Source: Flavobacteriia bacterium (GTDB lineage: Bacteria > Bacteroidota > Bacteroidia > Flavobacteriales_D > Crocinitomicaceae). From it: a DNA stretch of 64,000 bases. Below, one piece after another: positions 1-8,279 of this stretch (position 1 is the stretch's first letter; every line of letters starts with the position of its first letter). Below the pieces are notes generated by a model. That model was not told where the DNA came from, searched no databases, and saw nothing but the letters and a program-made list of their open reading frames with translations. The translations under genes and the position numbers were made by a program. The stretch is taken from assembly GCA_947446925.1 (NCBI GenBank), contig CANFHU010000001.1:248001-312000 (forward strand). The letters run 5' to 3'.

Positions 1-1
1 T

Positions 2-994
2 GCAATTTCTCAAATCAACAACCCAAGAGCAAAGGACGAGCAAATACTTCTTGTTGCGCAGTTGGATGAAAATAAAACAGTTGGATATCTCGGAATATTA
101 CCAGATGAAATTTACATAAATAATCAACCACATATTATCGGATGGTTAACATGTTTCTGGGTGAATGAAGAATATAAATCACAAAATGTTGCTGCAAACC
201 TTTTCTTGAGAGCAATTAGGGCTTACGATAAAAATATCTTTATTACGAATATTGTTCCGCGCTTAGAACCAGTATACCAAAAAACAAAATTGTTTTTCCC
301 AACAGGTTATAAAACAGGATATAGAGGATATTTTAGATTTAATTTAGCGGAGATACTTCCTCCTAAAAAAGCGGTATTTCAAAGAATCAAACCATTACTT
401 CAATTAGGAGATGCTATTTTAAATACCATTACAGACACTCGTTTCATTTGGAACAAACAAAAACCAATTAACAATTTTGAATACATTCAAACAATCGATC
501 ACATTTCGGATGATTTTTTCATAAAACATCAAAAACACAATTGGATCAAACGTTCCAAAAAAGAAATTAATTGGATTCTTCAATACCCTTGGTTAATGCA
601 AGGGGAAGACACTGAACAACTCGCTAAACGTTATTATTTCTCTTGTATCGAAAAAGCATTCAAAACAAAGGTCGTGCAATTTAAAAACGATAAAGATGAG
701 ATTATCGCTTTACTCATTCTAAATATTAAAAACAAACAACTTACCGTACCTTATCTTTTTGCGGAACCAAAAGATTTCCCATTGTTTTCTTCATTCCTAT
801 TTAATCTAATGTCTTCCGAAAGATTAACTATGTTTACTAGTTATCATAGTGAGTTTTGCAATTATTTAACCACCATAAAAACTCCATTTTTATTTTCAAA
901 AGAAATGAAAAAACCATATTTCATTTCGAAGAAATTTGAGGCTCTACAAAACTTAAATTTTCAAGATGGAGATGGAGATTGTGCATTTTATTGA
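2..994 (+). CDS. GNAT-like acyltransferase, 5' end outside window
   Basis: The frame is open from the first bases of the window, so the true start lies upstream; a TTG at 62 is an internal codon, not a convincing start. The visible N-terminal part (about residues 1-100) has the beta-strand pattern of a GNAT acetyltransferase domain: a strand with VGYLGI, then a strand with GWLTCFWV followed by EEYKSQNVAANLF, where the acetyl-CoA loop is expected, although the usual R/QxxGxG/A signature is not evident. The remaining about 220 residues look like a second, degenerate acyltransferase-type half. The C terminus ends in an acidic GDGDCAFY tail. The substrate cannot be told. Inference rests on motif shape only. 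Confidence 0.55.
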   Translation, partial: AISQINNPRAKDEQILLVAQLDENKTVGYLGILPDEIYINNQPHIIGWLTCFWVNEEYKSQNVAANLFLRAIRAYDKNIFITNIVPRLEPVYQKTKLFFPTGYKTGYRGYFRFNLAEILPPKKAVFQRIKPLLQLGDAILNTITDTRFIWNKQKPINNFEYIQTIDHISDDFFIKHQKHNWIKRSKKEINWILQYPWLMQGEDTEQLAKRYYFSCIEKAFKTKVVQFKNDKDEIIALLILNIKNKQLTVPYLFAEPKDFPLFSSFLFNLMSSERLTMFTSYHSEFCNYLTTIKTPFLFSKEMKKPYFISKKFEALQNLNFQDGDGDCAFY

Positions 995-1020
995 TGTTTT
1001 CTATCAATATATGTTTCAAT

Positions 1021-1082
1021 TGTTACGAATAACCCTGACAATCGTAACATTTTTGTTACGAATAAATAGTATATTCGTAACA
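1021..1082. promoter_or_regulatory. Tandem inverted-repeat operator sites ahead of the Fic gene
   Basis: Two inverted repeats with the same half-site lie back to back: TGTTACGAAT (1021-1030) with AATCGTAACA (1040-1049), 9 of 10 pairs, and TGTTACGAAT (1054-1063) with ATTCGTAACA (1073-1082), 10 of 10 pairs. Both have 9-bp spacers, and their centres are 33 bp apart, about three helical turns. The last arm ends on the A of the ATG start codon. This geometry is typical of cooperative repressor sites. Autoregulation by the winged-helix C terminus of the Fic protein is an inference. Confidence 0.7.
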
Positions 1083-2179
1083 TGTATATCTACCAACATA
1101 AAAATTGGCCACGTTGGACTTGGAATCAAACTCAAGTAAATCAATTGCTTATTGAATTAATAGGCAAGCAACAACACTTTTTAGGAAAATTAGAAGGACT
1201 TGGTTTTGATATTCGTGAAAAAACAGCATTAGAGTCAGAAATTAAAGACGTTCTCACTAACAGTGAAATAGAGGGTAACTTTCTTCAAGAATCTCAAATT
1301 CGTTCATCGATTGCTAAGAACTTAGGGATCGAAATGGAAGAATCTACAAACAAATCCATAGAAACTGAGGGAGCCATCAACCTATTCCTGGATGCTACAA
1401 GAAATTATAAAACAGTTCTAACTTCTGAACGCTTATTTGATTGGCATGCAGGATTATTTCCAACAGGTCGTTCAGCAGGGATGAAAATTGAAGTTGCAAA
1501 TTACCGTACATCCTCTGAACCTATGCAAATCGTTTCTGGTGCAATGGGAAGAGAAAAAGTACACTACGAAGCGCCCGCATCTTCAAAAGTTCCAAAAATG
1601 ATGGAGGAATTACTACGCTACATAAATACTAGCAAAGAGCATCCGTTTATCAAAGCATGTGTAGCACATCTTTGGTTTGAAGTAATACATCCTTTTGAAG
1701 ATGGAAATGGGAGATTAGGTCGCGCAATCGTGGATAAATTGCTCTGTGAAGCAGATAGTTCAACTTTTAGATACTATAGTTTCTCCAGTACCGTACTAAA
1801 ACACACGAAAGAATATTATAACGAATTAAATAATGCAAGTGTAAATTCCTTAGAAATTACACGTTGGATGAATTGGATGATGAACATCCTCATTAAAGCC
1901 ATAGAACAATCCGAAATCATTCTACAAAAAGTAGATTTCAGAAGACAATTTTGGGAGAAAAATAAAGAAATAGCGTTAAATCCTCGTCAACAAAAAGTAC
2001 TAATTAAATTATTAGATAATACAGATATTAATATCAATTCAGACCGGTGGACACGGATTGCAAAATGTACTAAAATGACGGCAACAAGAGATATTAATGA
2101 CCTGATTGAAAAGGGTATTTTCAAGAAATCGGAATCAGGAGGAAGAAGTACGTATTATCAAATAAGTTTTGGCGAATAA
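1082..2179 (+). CDS. Fic family protein (probable AMPylating enzyme) with C-terminal winged helix
   Basis: Fic enzymes transfer AMP or another phosphate-containing group from nucleotides to hydroxyl side chains of target proteins. The catalytic motif HPFEDGNGRLGR is complete at residues 203-214. The N terminus (about 1-80) resembles the DUF4172-type extension of Fic proteins, and SEIEGN near residues 61-66 matches the class II inhibitory helix, with Asn instead of Ser/Thr at its first position; the inhibitory Glu is kept, so self-inhibition is expected. Residues about 290-365 form a winged helix-turn-helix (TRDINDLIEKGIFKK). The ATG at 1082 is embedded in the second inverted repeat upstream. 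It stands alone between a GNAT-like gene and purH; no separate antitoxin gene is visible. Confidence 0.88.
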   Translation: MYIYQHKNWPRWTWNQTQVNQLLIELIGKQQHFLGKLEGLGFDIREKTALESEIKDVLTNSEIEGNFLQESQIRSSIAKNLGIEMEESTNKSIETEGAINLFLDATRNYKTVLTSERLFDWHAGLFPTGRSAGMKIEVANYRTSSEPMQIVSGAMGREKVHYEAPASSKVPKMMEELLRYINTSKEHPFIKACVAHLWFEVIHPFEDGNGRLGRAIVDKLLCEADSSTFRYYSFSSTVLKHTKEYYNELNNASVNSLEITRWMNWMMNILIKAIEQSEIILQKVDFRRQFWEKNKEIALNPRQQKVLIKLLDNTDININSDRWTRIAKCTKMTATRDINDLIEKGIFKKSESGGRSTYYQISFGE

Positions 2180-2240
2180 ATATTATTCACAATCCAACTA
2201 TTTTATCAAAACAAAGCATTAAAATCTCCTTTTTTTGCCT

Positions 2241-2248
2241 TAATTTTG
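2241..2248 (+). promoter_or_regulatory. Probable -7 element for purH
   Basis: TAATTTTG fits the Bacteroidota TAnnTTTG -7 element and lies 22 bp before the purH ATG. No good TTG -33 element is seen 19-21 bp upstream, so the call is moderate. Confidence 0.4.
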
Positions 2249-2270
2249 TACCCTATTTTACACGTCCAAA

Positions 2271-3803
2271 ATGAGTACAACTAAAACAATAAAAAGCGCA
2301 TTAATTTCGGTATATGATAAAACTGGTTTAGAGCCAATTATCAATCGTTTAAACGAACTAGGAGTAACTATTTATTCTACTGGTGGAACACAAGCTTTCG
2401 TAGAAAGTTTAGGAGTAGCAGTGGAACGTGTAGAAGACTTAACTTCTTATCCATCTATTTTGGGTGGTCGTGTAAAAACTTTACATCCAAAAGTTTTCGG
2501 TGGAATCTTAAATAGAAGAAACCATTCGGATGACCAAGGTCAAATTGCAGAATTTGAAATTCCTGAAATTGATTTGGTAATTGTGGACCTATACCCTTTC
2601 GAAGCAACCGTTGCTTCTGGTGCAAGTCATGAAGATATTATCGAAAAAATTGACATCGGTGGAATTTCCTTAATTCGTGCAGCAGCAAAAAATTACCAAG
2701 ACGTTGTAATTATTCCATCCCAAGAGCAATACGAAGATTTCTTAACTGTATTAAACTCAAATGCAGCAGGAGTTTCTACCTTGGAAGAGCGTAAAAAATT
2801 CGCGCGTGATGCGTTCCATGTTTCTTCGCATTATGACACACAAATTTTCCATTATTTCAACCAAGGGGAGAAAGTAACTTTTAATGAGAGTGTGAAAACA
2901 AACCAAGTTTTGCGTTATGGAGAAAATCCACACCAAAAAGGAATTTTCCACGGAAATTTAGACGATATATTCACGAAATTACACGGAAAAGAGTTATCTT
3001 ACAATAACTTGTTAGATGTGGATGCAGCTGTTTTGTTATTGAATGAATTCAAAGCAGACGGACCAACCTTTGCGATATTGAAACATAATAATGCGTGTGG
3101 GGTTGCGACAAGAAATACAATCAAAGAAGCATACGAAGTTGCTTTAGCAGCAGATCCTGTTTCTGCGTTTGGCGGAATTTTAATTTCTAACACAGAATTA
3201 GATTTAGAAACTGCAACGTTAATCAACGAACTTTTCTGTGAAGTAGTAATTGCGCCAGGTTTCCAAGCAGAAGCATTAGAATTATTAAAATCTAAGAAAA
3301 ATCGCGTAATCCTTCAACAAAAATTTGTACAACTACCAACAAAACAGTTTCGTACAATTTTAAATGGCGTTCTTGAACAAGACAAAGATTTATTGACCGA
3401 AACAATTGCGGATTTTAGAACGGTAACAAAAGTTGCTCCAACTACGCAAGAAATGGAAGATATGGTTTTTGCAAACAAATTAGTAAAACATACAAAATCA
3501 AATACAATCATTCTTACTAAAAACAACCAATTATTAGCAAGTGGAACAGGTCAAACGTCTCGTGTAGATGCATTGGTACAAGCAATTACCAAAGCAAAAG
3601 CATTCAACTTTGACTTAAATGGTGCTGTAATGGCATCTGATGCGTTTTTCCCTTTCCCGGACTGTGTAGAGATTGCACATAACGAAGGAATAACTGCAGT
3701 GGTACAACCGGGAGGTTCAATCAAAGATGATTTATCCGTAAACTATTGCGATGCAAATGGCTTGGCAATGGTAATGACTGGTAACAGACACTTTAAGCAC
3801 TAA
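2271..3803 (+). CDS. purH: Bifunctional AICAR formyltransferase / IMP cyclohydrolase
   Basis: Catalyses the last two steps of de novo purine synthesis, AICAR to FAICAR to IMP, in the cytoplasm. The N-terminal MGS-like cyclohydrolase domain (about residues 1-130) shows STGGT near 36-40 and GGRVKTLHPKV near 64. The transformylase domain follows, with the catalytic KHNNACG at about 271-277, SAFGG, and SDAFFPFPD with GSIKDD near the C terminus. It ends in GNRHFKH, the usual PurH terminus, and 510 residues is the normal length. It is monocistronic in this window, with mreB starting 91 bp later behind its own promoter-like sequence. Confidence 0.97.
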   Translation: MSTTKTIKSALISVYDKTGLEPIINRLNELGVTIYSTGGTQAFVESLGVAVERVEDLTSYPSILGGRVKTLHPKVFGGILNRRNHSDDQGQIAEFEIPEIDLVIVDLYPFEATVASGASHEDIIEKIDIGGISLIRAAAKNYQDVVIIPSQEQYEDFLTVLNSNAAGVSTLEERKKFARDAFHVSSHYDTQIFHYFNQGEKVTFNESVKTNQVLRYGENPHQKGIFHGNLDDIFTKLHGKELSYNNLLDVDAAVLLLNEFKADGPTFAILKHNNACGVATRNTIKEAYEVALAADPVSAFGGILISNTELDLETATLINELFCEVVIAPGFQAEALELLKSKKNRVILQQKFVQLPTKQFRTILNGVLEQDKDLLTETIADFRTVTKVAPTTQEMEDMVFANKLVKHTKSNTIILTKNNQLLASGTGQTSRVDALVQAITKAKAFNFDLNGAVMASDAFFPFPDCVEIAHNEGITAVVQPGGSIKDDLSVNYCDANGLAMVMTGNRHFKH

Positions 3804-3811
3804 AAAATAGT

Positions 3812-3843
3812 TTGCGAAAAGTGAAACAAAATTTGTGATTTTG
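3812..3843 (+). promoter_or_regulatory. Possible promoter for the mreB cluster
   Basis: TTG at 3812-3814 and TGATTTTG at 3836-3843 are 21 bp apart. The second box is one base off TAnnTTTG. It lies 51 bp before the mreB ATG. Confidence 0.35.
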
Positions 3844-3894
3844 CGATATAACAGCATTAAAAAAGTCTTTTAGTAATAGAAGCATACACAAAAA

Positions 3895-4920
3895 ATGGGA
3901 TTATTTAGTTTTTTAACACAAGAAATAGCAATCGACTTAGGTACGGCTAACACGTTGATTATCATGAATGATAAAGTGGTAGTAGATGAACCTTCTATCG
4001 TTGCTAAAGACATTCAATCCGGAAATATTGTTGCGATTGGAAAGCGTGCACAACAAATGCATGGAAAAACGCACAAATTGATTGAAACGGTACGTCCATT
4101 GAAAGATGGTGTAATCGCAGATTTCCAAAGTGCAGAAGCAATGATTCGTGGAATGATCAAAATGATCAATATTGGTAAAAGTTTCTTTACGCCGACCTTA
4201 CGTATGGTGGTTTGTATCCCTTCTGGTATTACAGAGGTAGAAAAACGTGCGGTACGAGACTCATGTGAGCACGCAGGAGCGAAAGAAGTTTACTTGATTC
4301 ACGAGCCAATGGCTGCTGCAATTGGTATTGGTATCGACGTAGAAGAACCGATGGGAAATATGATCATCGATATAGGTGGTGGTACTTCTGAAATTGCCGT
4401 AATTGCATTAGGCGGTATCGTTTGTGATAAATCCATCCGTGTAGCAGGTGATGATTTCACACAAGATATTGAAGAATACATGCGTCGTCAACATAACATC
4501 TTAATTGGTGAGCGTACGGCAGAGTTGTTAAAAATCGAAGTGGGTGCTGCAATTCCAGAATTAGAAAATCCACCAGCTGATTTCGCAGTACGTGGTCGTG
4601 ACTTAATGACTGGTATTCCTAAAGAAATTATTGTATCCTATACAGAAGTTGCACATGCATTAGATAAAACAATTTCTAAAATTGAAGAAGCGATTTTAAG
4701 TGCTTTGGAGATGACCCCGCCAGAACTTTCTGCAGATATCTACAAAACAGGTATTTATTTAGCAGGTGGTGGTTCCATGCTTCGTGGGTTGGATAAACGT
4801 ATTTCTCAAAAAACAAAACTTCCAGTACACATCGCTGAGGATCCGTTGAGAGCCGTAGCACGTGGAACAAGTATCGCCTTGAAAAATATTGATAGATTCC
4901 AATTCTTAATTAAAGACTAA
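3895..4920 (+). CDS. mreB: Rod-shape-determining actin homologue MreB
   Basis: MreB polymerises along the inner membrane and guides the elongasome that inserts lateral peptidoglycan. The actin-fold ATPase motifs are present: phosphate-1 DLGTANTL at residues 14-21, phosphate-2 DIGGGTSEIAV from residue 159, and the adenosine loop LAGGGSMLRGLD near residue 286. At 341 residues it has the family's normal length. It heads the conserved order mreB-mreC-mreD-mrdA-rodA, which encodes the core elongation machinery. The N-terminal GLFSF segment is the expected amphipathic membrane-binding helix. A hairpin lies directly downstream, before mreC. Confidence 0.97.
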   Translation: MGLFSFLTQEIAIDLGTANTLIIMNDKVVVDEPSIVAKDIQSGNIVAIGKRAQQMHGKTHKLIETVRPLKDGVIADFQSAEAMIRGMIKMINIGKSFFTPTLRMVVCIPSGITEVEKRAVRDSCEHAGAKEVYLIHEPMAAAIGIGIDVEEPMGNMIIDIGGGTSEIAVIALGGIVCDKSIRVAGDDFTQDIEEYMRRQHNILIGERTAELLKIEVGAAIPELENPPADFAVRGRDLMTGIPKEIIVSYTEVAHALDKTISKIEEAILSALEMTPPELSADIYKTGIYLAGGGSMLRGLDKRISQKTKLPVHIAEDPLRAVARGTSIALKNIDRFQFLIKD

Positions 4921-4923
4921 TAA

Positions 4924-4943
4924 AAAGTCCCGAAAGGGACTTT
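4924..4943 (+). terminator. Hairpin with GAAA tetraloop between mreB and mreC
   Basis: AAAGTCCC-GAAA-GGGACTTT is a perfect 8-bp stem closed by a GNRA-type loop, starting 4 bp after the mreB stop. A short T-rich stretch (TTTATGTTTTT) follows, so it may terminate or attenuate transcription, or mark an mRNA processing point that leaves mreB more abundant than mreC-rodA. Confidence 0.6.
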
Positions 4944-4959
4944 ATGTTTTTGCTATACT

Positions 4960-5814
4960 ATGCGTAACCTCATCGCGTTTTTTAGACGTTTTCGTATTTT
5001 CCTTTTTTTCGCATTCTTACAAGGGATAGCATTAACAACGTATTTTAATTATTTAGCATATCCTCGTTCACAATACCTTACTACTGCATCTTCTCTATCT
5101 GGAAAAATGTTGGAGTACCACAATGATATTGTTAAACATTTTCAGTTAGCATACAACAACCGTAAATTGCAATATGAAAATACATTATTGCGTAAACGCT
5201 TAGCGAATAGTTTTATTCGTGTAGATCAGCACTCTGTGCTTATCAATGATACGCTTAACGATCAACAATATGAATATATTCCTGCAGTAGTTGTTAATTC
5301 TACCATCAACAAAAGGAATAATTATTTCACCCTAAATAGTGGATGGAGAAAAGGAATCAAACGCGGAATGGGAGTGTTTTCACCAAATGGAATAGTTGGT
5401 ATCGTACACAATGTAAGTGAACATTATTCGGTTGTAAAATCTGTTTTAACAGAAGATATCAATATCGATATCATGGTGGAGTCTACAGGTATTCCAGGTT
5501 TATTAAAATGGGATGGTATGAATGCTAAAATTGGTTCTATTGCAAGTATATCGAATGATTTACCAGTAAAGAAATGGGCTAAAATTGTTACAAGAGGTGG
5601 GTCTGGAATATTTCCAAGAGGCATACCTGTTGGAAAAATTAAAGATTTTAAAATGGTTGAAGGAAAACCATTGTGGGATGTATCCATTTATTATTCAGAA
5701 GATTACCGAAAAATTCAAAATGTGTATGTAGTAAAAAACTTACTATTAAATGAACAAAACAAAATTGAGTCTACAATTCCTAAAGATATTGAAGAACAAG
5801 AAGATAATCCATGA
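4960..5814 (+). CDS. mreC: Rod-shape-determining protein MreC
   Basis: MreC is a bitopic inner-membrane protein whose periplasmic part scaffolds and activates PBP2. One transmembrane helix spans about residues 10-30 (IFLFFAFLQGIALTTYF), a coiled coil follows at about 48-90, and the periplasmic beta-barrel domain contains NNYFTLNSGWRKGIKRGMGV and RGGSGIFPRGIPVGKI, the classical MreC signatures. Its 284 residues are typical. Its last codons overlap the mreD start by 4 bp (5811-5814), which implies translational coupling. Between mreB and mreC lies a hairpin. Confidence 0.94.
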   Translation: MRNLIAFFRRFRIFLFFAFLQGIALTTYFNYLAYPRSQYLTTASSLSGKMLEYHNDIVKHFQLAYNNRKLQYENTLLRKRLANSFIRVDQHSVLINDTLNDQQYEYIPAVVVNSTINKRNNYFTLNSGWRKGIKRGMGVFSPNGIVGIVHNVSEHYSVVKSVLTEDINIDIMVESTGIPGLLKWDGMNAKIGSIASISNDLPVKKWAKIVTRGGSGIFPRGIPVGKIKDFKMVEGKPLWDVSIYYSEDYRKIQNVYVVKNLLLNEQNKIESTIPKDIEEQEDNP

Positions 5815-6326
5815 TAGAAATAATAAAACATAGTATCCGATTTGTGTTGTTCTTAATAGCACAGGCATTTATTTTTAATCAATTGGAAATAGGATTAGGA
5901 ATTCAATTAATGGTTTATCCATTATATATATTCTTACTTCCATTAGAAATGAATGTATTTCTACTTATGTTGATTTCTTTTGGTTTGGGATTTGGGATTG
6001 ATTTATTTTCTAATACCTACGGACTGCATGCCTCATCTGCACTCGTTATTGCTTATGGTAGACCTTATTTATTAAAATTATTTGAACCAAGAGATGGTTT
6101 TGATCCAGGAATAGAATTAACGATTTATTCCATGGGTTATGCATGGTTTGGTTATGTATTTGGTGCATTTTTACTAGCACACACCATGTGGTTTTTCCTA
6201 ATTGAACAATTCAAATGGAGTGAATTTTGGTATGTTGTCTTAAAAACAGTGCTTGGAGTTCCCTTGTCGTTAATTCTTTGTGTATTACTTCAATTTTTAT
6301 TCTTCAAAAAGCCTGTTAAACGATGA
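5811..6326 (+). CDS. mreD: Rod-shape-determining protein MreD
   Basis: A small, very hydrophobic integral membrane protein of 171 residues with about five transmembrane segments, fitting MreD, which joins MreC and RodA in the elongasome. Direct sequence motifs are few, so the call leans on hydropathy, length and position between mreC and mrdA. FGIDLFSNTYGLHASSALVIAY in the middle is characteristic of Bacteroidota MreD. It overlaps both neighbours by 4 bp, so mreC, mreD and mrdA are probably translated as a coupled set. Confidence 0.9.
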   Translation: MIEIIKHSIRFVLFLIAQAFIFNQLEIGLGIQLMVYPLYIFLLPLEMNVFLLMLISFGLGFGIDLFSNTYGLHASSALVIAYGRPYLLKLFEPRDGFDPGIELTIYSMGYAWFGYVFGAFLLAHTMWFFLIEQFKWSEFWYVVLKTVLGVPLSLILCVLLQFLFFKKPVKR

Positions 6327-8176
6327 ATACGGACGCACGGAGATATGTAATCATTGTATTTTTTCTATTAGTTGGTTCCATTTATGCGATCCGTTTGTTT
6401 TATATGCAAGTGATTGATGAGAGTTGGACGCTGAGAGCTCAAGAAATTGCAGAAAAAAGACAACAGATAACTCCTCCTAGAGGTGTGTTTTTTGATCGTC
6501 GCGGAAAAAAAATCGTTGCAAATAAAACCTACTTTAACCTCATGATGTGTGAGGCTAAAATGAAGGAAAAATTTGACACGAATGCATTCGCTAAATTAAT
6601 TGGTTGGACACCAATGAAAGTGAAAAGTCGCTTTTGGGAAATTAAATTAGGTGAAGGAAAATACAAAAATCCGCACACTGGTAAAACAACCTCCAATTAC
6701 CAAAAAATTAGATCCTATCCATTTGTAAAAGAAATGTCCATGGAAGAGATGGCAAATATTGCTCCCTACCTTCAAAATTTTCCTGGATTTTACGAAGAAA
6801 TCACAAGTATGCGTAGTTATCCATACGCAAATGCTGCAAATATTCTTGGCTATTTATCGGAAGTAAACGGAGAAGAGGTAAAAGAAGATCGTTTTTACCG
6901 TGCTGGAGATAACATTGGTCGTGCTGGTCTCGAACGTTTTTATGAAAAAGAATTACGAGGGGTGAAAGGAATACACTATATCGTAACCTCTGCTTTAAAC
7001 AATGCAATTGAACCTTATGCTAATGGTAAATATGATACGATTGCAAAACAGGGTCCTGCACTCCATTTAGGTGTAGACATTGTTCTACAAGCATATGGAG
7101 AGAAACTAATGAAAAACAAACGTGGTTGTATCGTTGCCATCGAACCAAGTACTGGAGAAGTCTTAGCGTTAGTTTCAGCACCAACTTTTGATCCAAACTT
7201 ATTTGTTGGAAAACGAAGTATCTCTAAAAATTATTCCAAGTTAATAACTGATCCTTCAAAACCATTATACCCACGACCATTATCTGCCGAATATCCACCA
7301 GGTTCTACGTTTAAATTGATACAAGCACTCACTGCATTACAAGAAGGAGTCATTAAACCAAGTACTGGTTTTCCTTGTACGAAAAGTATGGTGGGATGTC
7401 ATAATCACCCTCATGCACGTAACGTCGCTGAAGCCGTTCAATATTCGTGTAACCCATATTTTTATTACACTGTAAAGAAAATTATCCAACAAGGTAAACG
7501 AAAAAAAGTAACACAAGATGCGCCAATTGGTTTAGCCAAATGGACCAAATACATGAAAAGTTTTGGTTTCGGTGTAAAATTGGAAACAGATATTACTGGA
7601 ATTAGACCAGGATTAATCCCCGATCCAGCCTATTACGATAAATGGTATGGACACAACGCATGGGCATTTAGTACCATACGATCCAACTCCATTGGACAAG
7701 GAGAAGTAAAAGCAACTCCTTTACAATTAGCAAACTTAGCAGCTATATTAGCAAATAGAGGTTGGTTTATCACACCACATTTTGTAAAATCCATTGGAAG
7801 TCAAGGTCCGCTACCAATATATCGCAAAAAGCATTATACCATGATTCATCGCGAACATTTTGATCCGGTAATTGAAGGTATGCGTAAAGTAGTCAATGAA
7901 AAAGGTGGTACTGGATCCCAAGCAAGAATTAAAGATATTATCGTTTGTGGTAAAACAGGAACTGTACAAAATCCACAGGGAAAAGACCACTCCGTGTTTA
8001 TTGCATTTGCCCCAATGTATCAACCTAAAATCGCCATTGCGGTATTTATTGAAAATGCAGGTTTTGGAGGGACTTGGGCTGCTCCAATTGCCAACTTAAT
8101 GATGGAAAAATATTTAAAGAAAAAAATTACCGATAAAGAAAAAGAAGAACACATTCTGGAATCGGATTTAGATTAA
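6323..8176 (+). CDS. mrdA: Penicillin-binding protein 2, elongation transpeptidase
   Basis: Class B PBP that cross-links peptidoglycan in the periplasm during cell elongation, as partner of RodA. An N-terminal membrane anchor spans about residues 9-27. The pedestal region has RGVFFDRRGKKIVAN at about 53-67. The transpeptidase motifs are all visible: SxxK as S328-T-F-K331, SxN as S375-C-N377 and KTG at 544-546 (KTGTVQNPQGKDHS). The 617-residue length is usual. The start overlaps mreD by 4 bp. The roughly 100 bp to rodA holds a long imperfect inverted repeat. Confidence 0.96.
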   Translation: MNTDARRYVIIVFFLLVGSIYAIRLFYMQVIDESWTLRAQEIAEKRQQITPPRGVFFDRRGKKIVANKTYFNLMMCEAKMKEKFDTNAFAKLIGWTPMKVKSRFWEIKLGEGKYKNPHTGKTTSNYQKIRSYPFVKEMSMEEMANIAPYLQNFPGFYEEITSMRSYPYANAANILGYLSEVNGEEVKEDRFYRAGDNIGRAGLERFYEKELRGVKGIHYIVTSALNNAIEPYANGKYDTIAKQGPALHLGVDIVLQAYGEKLMKNKRGCIVAIEPSTGEVLALVSAPTFDPNLFVGKRSISKNYSKLITDPSKPLYPRPLSAEYPPGSTFKLIQALTALQEGVIKPSTGFPCTKSMVGCHNHPHARNVAEAVQYSCNPYFYYTVKKIIQQGKRKKVTQDAPIGLAKWTKYMKSFGFGVKLETDITGIRPGLIPDPAYYDKWYGHNAWAFSTIRSNSIGQGEVKATPLQLANLAAILANRGWFITPHFVKSIGSQGPLPIYRKKHYTMIHREHFDPVIEGMRKVVNEKGGTGSQARIKDIIVCGKTGTVQNPQGKDHSVFIAFAPMYQPKIAIAVFIENAGFGGTWAAPIANLMMEKYLKKKITDKEKEEHILESDLD

Positions 8177-8179
8177 ATC

Positions 8180-8275
8180 AGACAAAAGAAAAAAGACGGA
8201 AAGACAAAAGATTGATGATTAATTTTTCTTAGTTTAACAATCTTTATTCTTTTGTCTTTTAGTCTTTATTCTTAA
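8180..8275. repeat. Imperfect inverted repeat of AAAGACAAAAGA type between mrdA and rodA
   Basis: The left arm (about 8180-8214, with GGAAAGACAAAAGATTG) and the right arm (about 8238-8275, with CTTTATTCTTTTGTC) are mostly complementary, separated by about 23 bp. A 20-mer from the right arm, at 8242-8261, recurs with one mismatch at 61628-61647 between gltX and folB, so this is a dispersed low-complexity repeat rather than a local terminator only. Confidence 0.5.
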
Positions 8276-8279
8276 AAAT

